From the NCBI GenBank assembly GCA_949358305.1, contig CASHSZ010000086.1:1-30299 (forward strand): a stretch of 30,299 nucleotides of DNA, given 5' to 3'. Positions within the stretch are counted from its first letter, which is position 1. The number at the start of each line of letters is the position of its first letter. Shown here one piece after another: positions 28,501 through 30,299 of the stretch. The notes under the pieces are model-generated. The model saw only the letters and a list, made by a program, of their open reading frames with translations. It was not told where the DNA came from and ran no database searches. Source of the DNA: Strigamia acuminata. Taxonomy: Eukaryota > Arthropoda > Chilopoda > Geophilomorpha > Linotaeniidae. The translations under genes and the position numbers were made by a program.

Positions 28501-29598
28501 TACAACGGCCTTTTTTTTCTGCAGACATTCGTCCAGTTCCTGATACGACGATTTTTCGGGAACGGAGTGGAATATCGACGCATGTTTGTCTCTTCCCACG
28601 CAGCTCTTGAATTGGTTATCGCAGTAGTGACACGGAAAATAACCCAGCAACCGTTTTGGATCCCTCACAAGTCCGTAGCTATTCTTTCCGTAGAAGAATA
28701 GATCTACGTGATGTTTCCTGTTTCTGTGAACGGTAACGTATCTTTCCACGCGATCGCCATTGCAATAATAAATAGTTACTTCGATATCGGGATTCTGCGA
28801 CTGGAATTTTTCTAGGTTTCTGTAAGGCAGCGGAAATTCTAAGCCTTGCAAGTTCAATTCGTGCTCATACTTCAAGTAATTAGATATGCGTTCGGCATTA
28901 ATAGCTACCGGATGTAAAGATGCAAGAATGGCCCAAACAAAAGACTTTCGCAAATCCATTTTAAAAGTCAAAACCGCTTTCTTATTGCGAATGACGGCCG
29001 ATAAATCAATATTCGAACCCAATGGAAAGAAGATGGCATCTTTGCCCCATTCACCTTTCTGTTTTAAAATATCAAAATCAATTTTAAGAGCCTCTACACA
29101 TACTAAACAGAAGTAGTCGTGAGTTTCTACATATTCAGCACTTTCTTCGGCCAGTTGCCTCGCAGCCAAATCCAAAATTGGATCAACATCATCCGTTAAC
29201 ATCACGAACGGCCCGGCCCGGTACCAAAAAAGAGCTGGCGACAATTTCACGGAATGCCGATATCTCAATTGCATCATAACACTCACTTTGCACGAATTCA
29301 TGTCGGCTGCAACTTCCGCCACCAAAGCACGGATATTTGGAGCGGCATCTTTAATCACATCTTCTATTTCACAAATCCTTTCATCGAAATTGACCATGTA
29401 CTCGCGCGATTGTCCATTAAAGATACCTTTATGAAGATAATACGGAACTGAGATAATCTTCTCAAAATCTTTATATTCGCCGCATTTCTTCAAAAGTTGA
29501 TCCAAACCGACATTAAACTTGAAAGCCCTAGATAAATCGCCCCTTTTTCTTTTTCCTTTTAAAAACTCGACACATTTTCTGAATTTGTATCTATTCAT
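25582..29598 (-). CDS. PolB: Protein-primed family B DNA polymerase, 1338 aa
   Basis: Replicates the linear element. Exonuclease motif I: CYADFEAF (Asp541); exo II: FHNGKKYDFHL near 690; palm motif A: YLDANSMYSWAM (Asp938); motif B: LANNSVFGKT near 1085; motif C: MTDTDSLMY (Asp1183, Asp1185). Between exo I and II lies an HNH-like Cys/His cluster (CYLCG ... LDHNHFTGKFRGAAHANCN, about 640-680), known in Polinton polymerases. The N-terminal region has two tandem copies of a domain (about 203-344 and 360-505), each beginning with KSFxWxxLAxLxP and ending in a Cys/His finger. A terminal-protein function may be included but is not identifiable. The frame starts three codons earlier only at GTG, so ATG 29598 is chosen. 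No break is seen. Confidence 0.96.
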   Translation of the reverse strand: MNRYKFRKCVEFLKGKRKRGDLSRAFKFNVGLDQLLKKCGEYKDFEKIISVPYYLHKGIFNGQSREYMVNFDERICEIEDVIKDAAPNIRALVAEVAADMNSCKVSVMMQLRYRHSVKLSPALFWYRAGPFVMLTDDVDPILDLAARQLAEESAEYVETHDYFCLVCVEALKIDFDILKQKGEWGKDAIFFPLGSNIDLSAVIRNKKAVLTFKMDLRKSFVWAILASLHPVAINAERISNYLKYEHELNLQGLEFPLPYRNLEKFQSQNPDIEVTIYYCNGDRVERYVTVHRNRKHHVDLFFYGKNSYGLVRDPKRLLGYFPCHYCDNQFKSCVGRDKHASIFHSVPEKSSYQELDECLQKKKAVVNVQNSDQKSFLWSVLAALYPAPVHVCRADYYEQFMNKLNLEGLVFPVGPKEVLTFERQNVSLNINVFELLPKSRIVPIKVDILTNRLITINLLKKQNHYMWIRDFSRLLSAGNKHKRYYCMNCMNGFSSAIVLVRHKRYCGKYKACSTKCPDEGAICTFKSEKKKYPLPYVCYADFEAFLVPDAESEPTLHSIIINSHEPCGYSFKVVCTENEAYSRPLQLYRGPDAVDHFLQSLRAEIKAVVQQFSELEHKQFNSKTMTSLQWIAYRNATTCYLCGDEFLEELKGLTKVLDHNHFTGKFRGAAHANCNLNYHWRKSVPIIFHNGKKYDFHLILPHLTVASEKVTMIAENSELYKSFTLKIKTGDDPKQVVTLKFMDSFQFLASSLSNLAKNLEKSQFAVFRSEFKGEEIDLLLRKGVYPYRYMTGWSKFQEDKLPPKEEFENITDDEYQYAQLVWKTFGIKNMGEYHDLYLKTDTLLLADIFEQFRKMCLNHYKLDPCHYITFPSLSWDAALLITEVKLELLSDPDMYMFVEQGIRGGVATISQRYAKANNPLLASGYDCEKPESYIVYLDANSMYSWAMSKPLPVGKFAFDDNVAEWSQERILKMGENDTMGCILEVDLGYPQELHSSHNCLPLAPEMIRSGDDTSPRLIPHLQARCNYILHYRALQLYLSLGMTLMKIKRVLTFEQKPWLAKYIKLNIEKRKSATSDFEQELAKLANNSVFGKTLQDVRKYRQFYLVNNAKDLNTHVNHVGFKGKKKLNKKLVLVERRKLELTLDKPIYSGLTILDLSKCLLYDFHYNVMKKKFSDKLRLLMTDTDSLMYEIEAPSVYSFFREEIPQVMDLSNYHPPDGRNRRVIGCFKDETAGEPIEEFVGLRAKCYAYNVNGKTNMRCKGIKKAVVEQELDLEAYKKILFGEREAHRLKFETIKSKLHDLTTVKVDKLALSAKDKKRVILDDCIHTLAYGYVSLAED

Positions 29599-29629
29599 TC
29601 TGAGCACAGAATGAATCTAAATCATTATT

Positions 29630-29641
29630 CTTTTTTATATA
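29630..29641 (-). promoter_or_regulatory. PolB: TATA-type promoter element of the polymerase gene
   Basis: The minus strand reads TATATAAAAAAG, 43 bases before the polymerase ATG, a normal TATA distance for a short 5' leader. It is identical to the element before the 93-residue accessory gene. Confidence 0.55.
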
Positions 29642-29734
29642 AAAGAAAAATAAATTTTAAAAAAAAAGGAAAATTGATTAAGAATGAAACATACTTTTAG
29701 GAATTTTTTTATTTATTAATTAATTAATTAATGA

Positions 29735-29998
29735 ATTGAATTACACATTTAGCATTTTCTATTAAATATTTACAAATAAATGAATTACTTGTAAATTAAT
29801 TGAATTACACATTTAGCATTTTCTATTAAATATTTACAAATAAATGAATTACTTGTAAATTAATTGAATTACACATTTAGCATTTTCTATTAAATATTTA
29901 CAAATAAATGAATTACTTGTAAATTAATTGAATTACACATTTAAGATTTTTTATTAAATATTTACAAATAAATGAATTACTTGTAAATGAATTGAATT
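29735..29998 (+). repeat. 64-bp tandem repeat near the right end, four copies plus a partial
   Basis: Units start at 29735, 29799, 29863, 29927 and 29991 (partial), exactly 64 bases apart. Each contains ATTGAATTACACATTTAGCA, then TTTTCTATTAAATATTTAC and AAATAAATGAATTACTTG. The fourth copy has a few changes. Its reverse complement resembles part of the left near-palindrome (14317-14349). Probably a replication, packaging or integrase-related subterminal repeat, or simple expansion. Confidence 0.9.
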
Positions 29999-30193
29999 AC
30001 TTGTAGTTATTTATTTTAATTAATTAAATTAATATAATTTATTAGTTATTTATTTATTTATAAATTAAATAAATTAATATAATTTATTTATTTATTTATT
30101 TAAAAATTGAAGGGTAAGCATCATTTTTTTATGCTCCTGAAATCCATCTGAGTCTTTTCTTTCTTTGTTTTTCATTCATCCATCTTCATACCA
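29999..30193. other. AT-rich right subterminal region
   Basis: Built of TTATTTATTTAAAT and AATTAATATAATTTATT words, two of them in direct repeat (about 30027 and 30076). No gene. Leads into the right terminal repeat. Confidence 0.6.
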
Positions 30194-30295
30194 TCGGGCC
30201 ATTTCCTCCTTCATCCCTTTAAATCCCTCCTTGAGGTAGAAATGAAGAATTGCATCTTAAATGCGTATTCATAGATCTCATATTTTACTACAACA
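30194..30295 (-). repeat. Right terminal inverted repeat
   Basis: Reverse complement of 13073-13174, with one mismatch in the outer 95 bases. Ends ...TTTTACTACAACA-3'. Only TACG (30296-30299) remains of the flank before the window ends. Confidence 0.95.
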
Positions 30296-30299
30296 TACG

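Larger units (their letters stand above)
13073..30295. mobile_element. Polinton/Maverick (adintovirus-like) element, 17.2 kb
   Basis: The unit is defined by terminal inverted repeats and holds the hallmark Polinton set: retroviral-type integrase, protein-primed PolB, adenain-like protease, A32/FtsK-like ATPase, penton-like and double-jelly-roll capsid proteins. Added genes include a parvovirus-type PLA2 domain, a second protease and a long coiled-coil fibre, as in the animal viruses/elements called adintoviruses. Length matches the usual 15-20 kb. All large ORFs are open. Both ends are in the window, but only four bases of right flank (TACG) are visible, so a 6-bp target duplication cannot be tested; those four do not match the left flank CTAACT. 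Confidence 0.95.

Noticed and set aside
29599-29607. Polymerase start at 29607
   Set aside because: That codon is GTG; a eukaryotic gene should start at the ATG at 29598, three codons in.
13073-30295. A retrovirus or LTR retrotransposon, because of the integrase and TG...CA ends
   Set aside because: There is no reverse transcriptase or long direct repeat; polymerase, ATPase and capsid genes define a Polinton-type DNA element.
1-30299. CRISPR arrays, tRNA genes, bacterial-type operators or riboswitches
   Set aside because: None seen; the tandem repeats lack unique spacers and the window is eukaryotic.

Overview
The window is AT-rich animal DNA (standard code, spliceosomal introns, AATAAA signals, many decayed small transposons). 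Its right-hand 17.2 kb is a nearly complete Polinton/Maverick element of the adintovirus-like kind. The host species cannot be named from the sequence; an invertebrate or other metazoan with a low-GC genome fits.

Positions 1-13072 are host DNA with no long open reading frame. They hold simple and tandem repeats, a family of MITE-like elements, a 5S-rRNA-derived fragment, a retroposon tail, the last exons of an unidentified + strand gene (about 5984-6513), and the probable first exons of an unidentified - strand gene (about 10563-11196).

Positions 13073-30295 are the element, bounded by about 102-bp terminal inverted repeats that differ at one base in the outer 95. The left 2.3 kb is non-coding: a 32-34 bp tandem array carrying a 155-bp hAT-type MITE with a perfect 8-bp target duplication, then a 200-bp near-palindrome. 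A leftward gene block follows, in transcription order: zinc-ribbon/phospholipase A2-like protein, retroviral-type integrase with chromodomain, an adenain-like cysteine protease, and small accessory ORFs. From a 36-bp divergent gap starts the rightward virion block: A32/FtsK-like packaging ATPase, a conserved Polinton protein, penton-like minor capsid protein, a 53-residue ORF, double-jelly-roll major capsid protein, a core/membrane-active protein, a second adenain-like protease and a long coiled-coil fibre. The protein-primed B-family DNA polymerase comes in from the right end and meets the fibre gene tail to tail.

The gene set covers integration, replication, packaging, capsid building and maturation, with putative membrane-penetration and attachment proteins. 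All large ORFs are open, so the insertion looks young. The most interesting points are two places where a -1 shift on a run of A would join neighbouring domains (zinc ribbon to PLA2; core protein to protease), two different adenain-like proteases in one element, repeated TATA-bearing units ahead of the major capsid gene, an identical TATA-type 12-mer ahead of the polymerase and an accessory gene, and related subterminal repeats near both ends.
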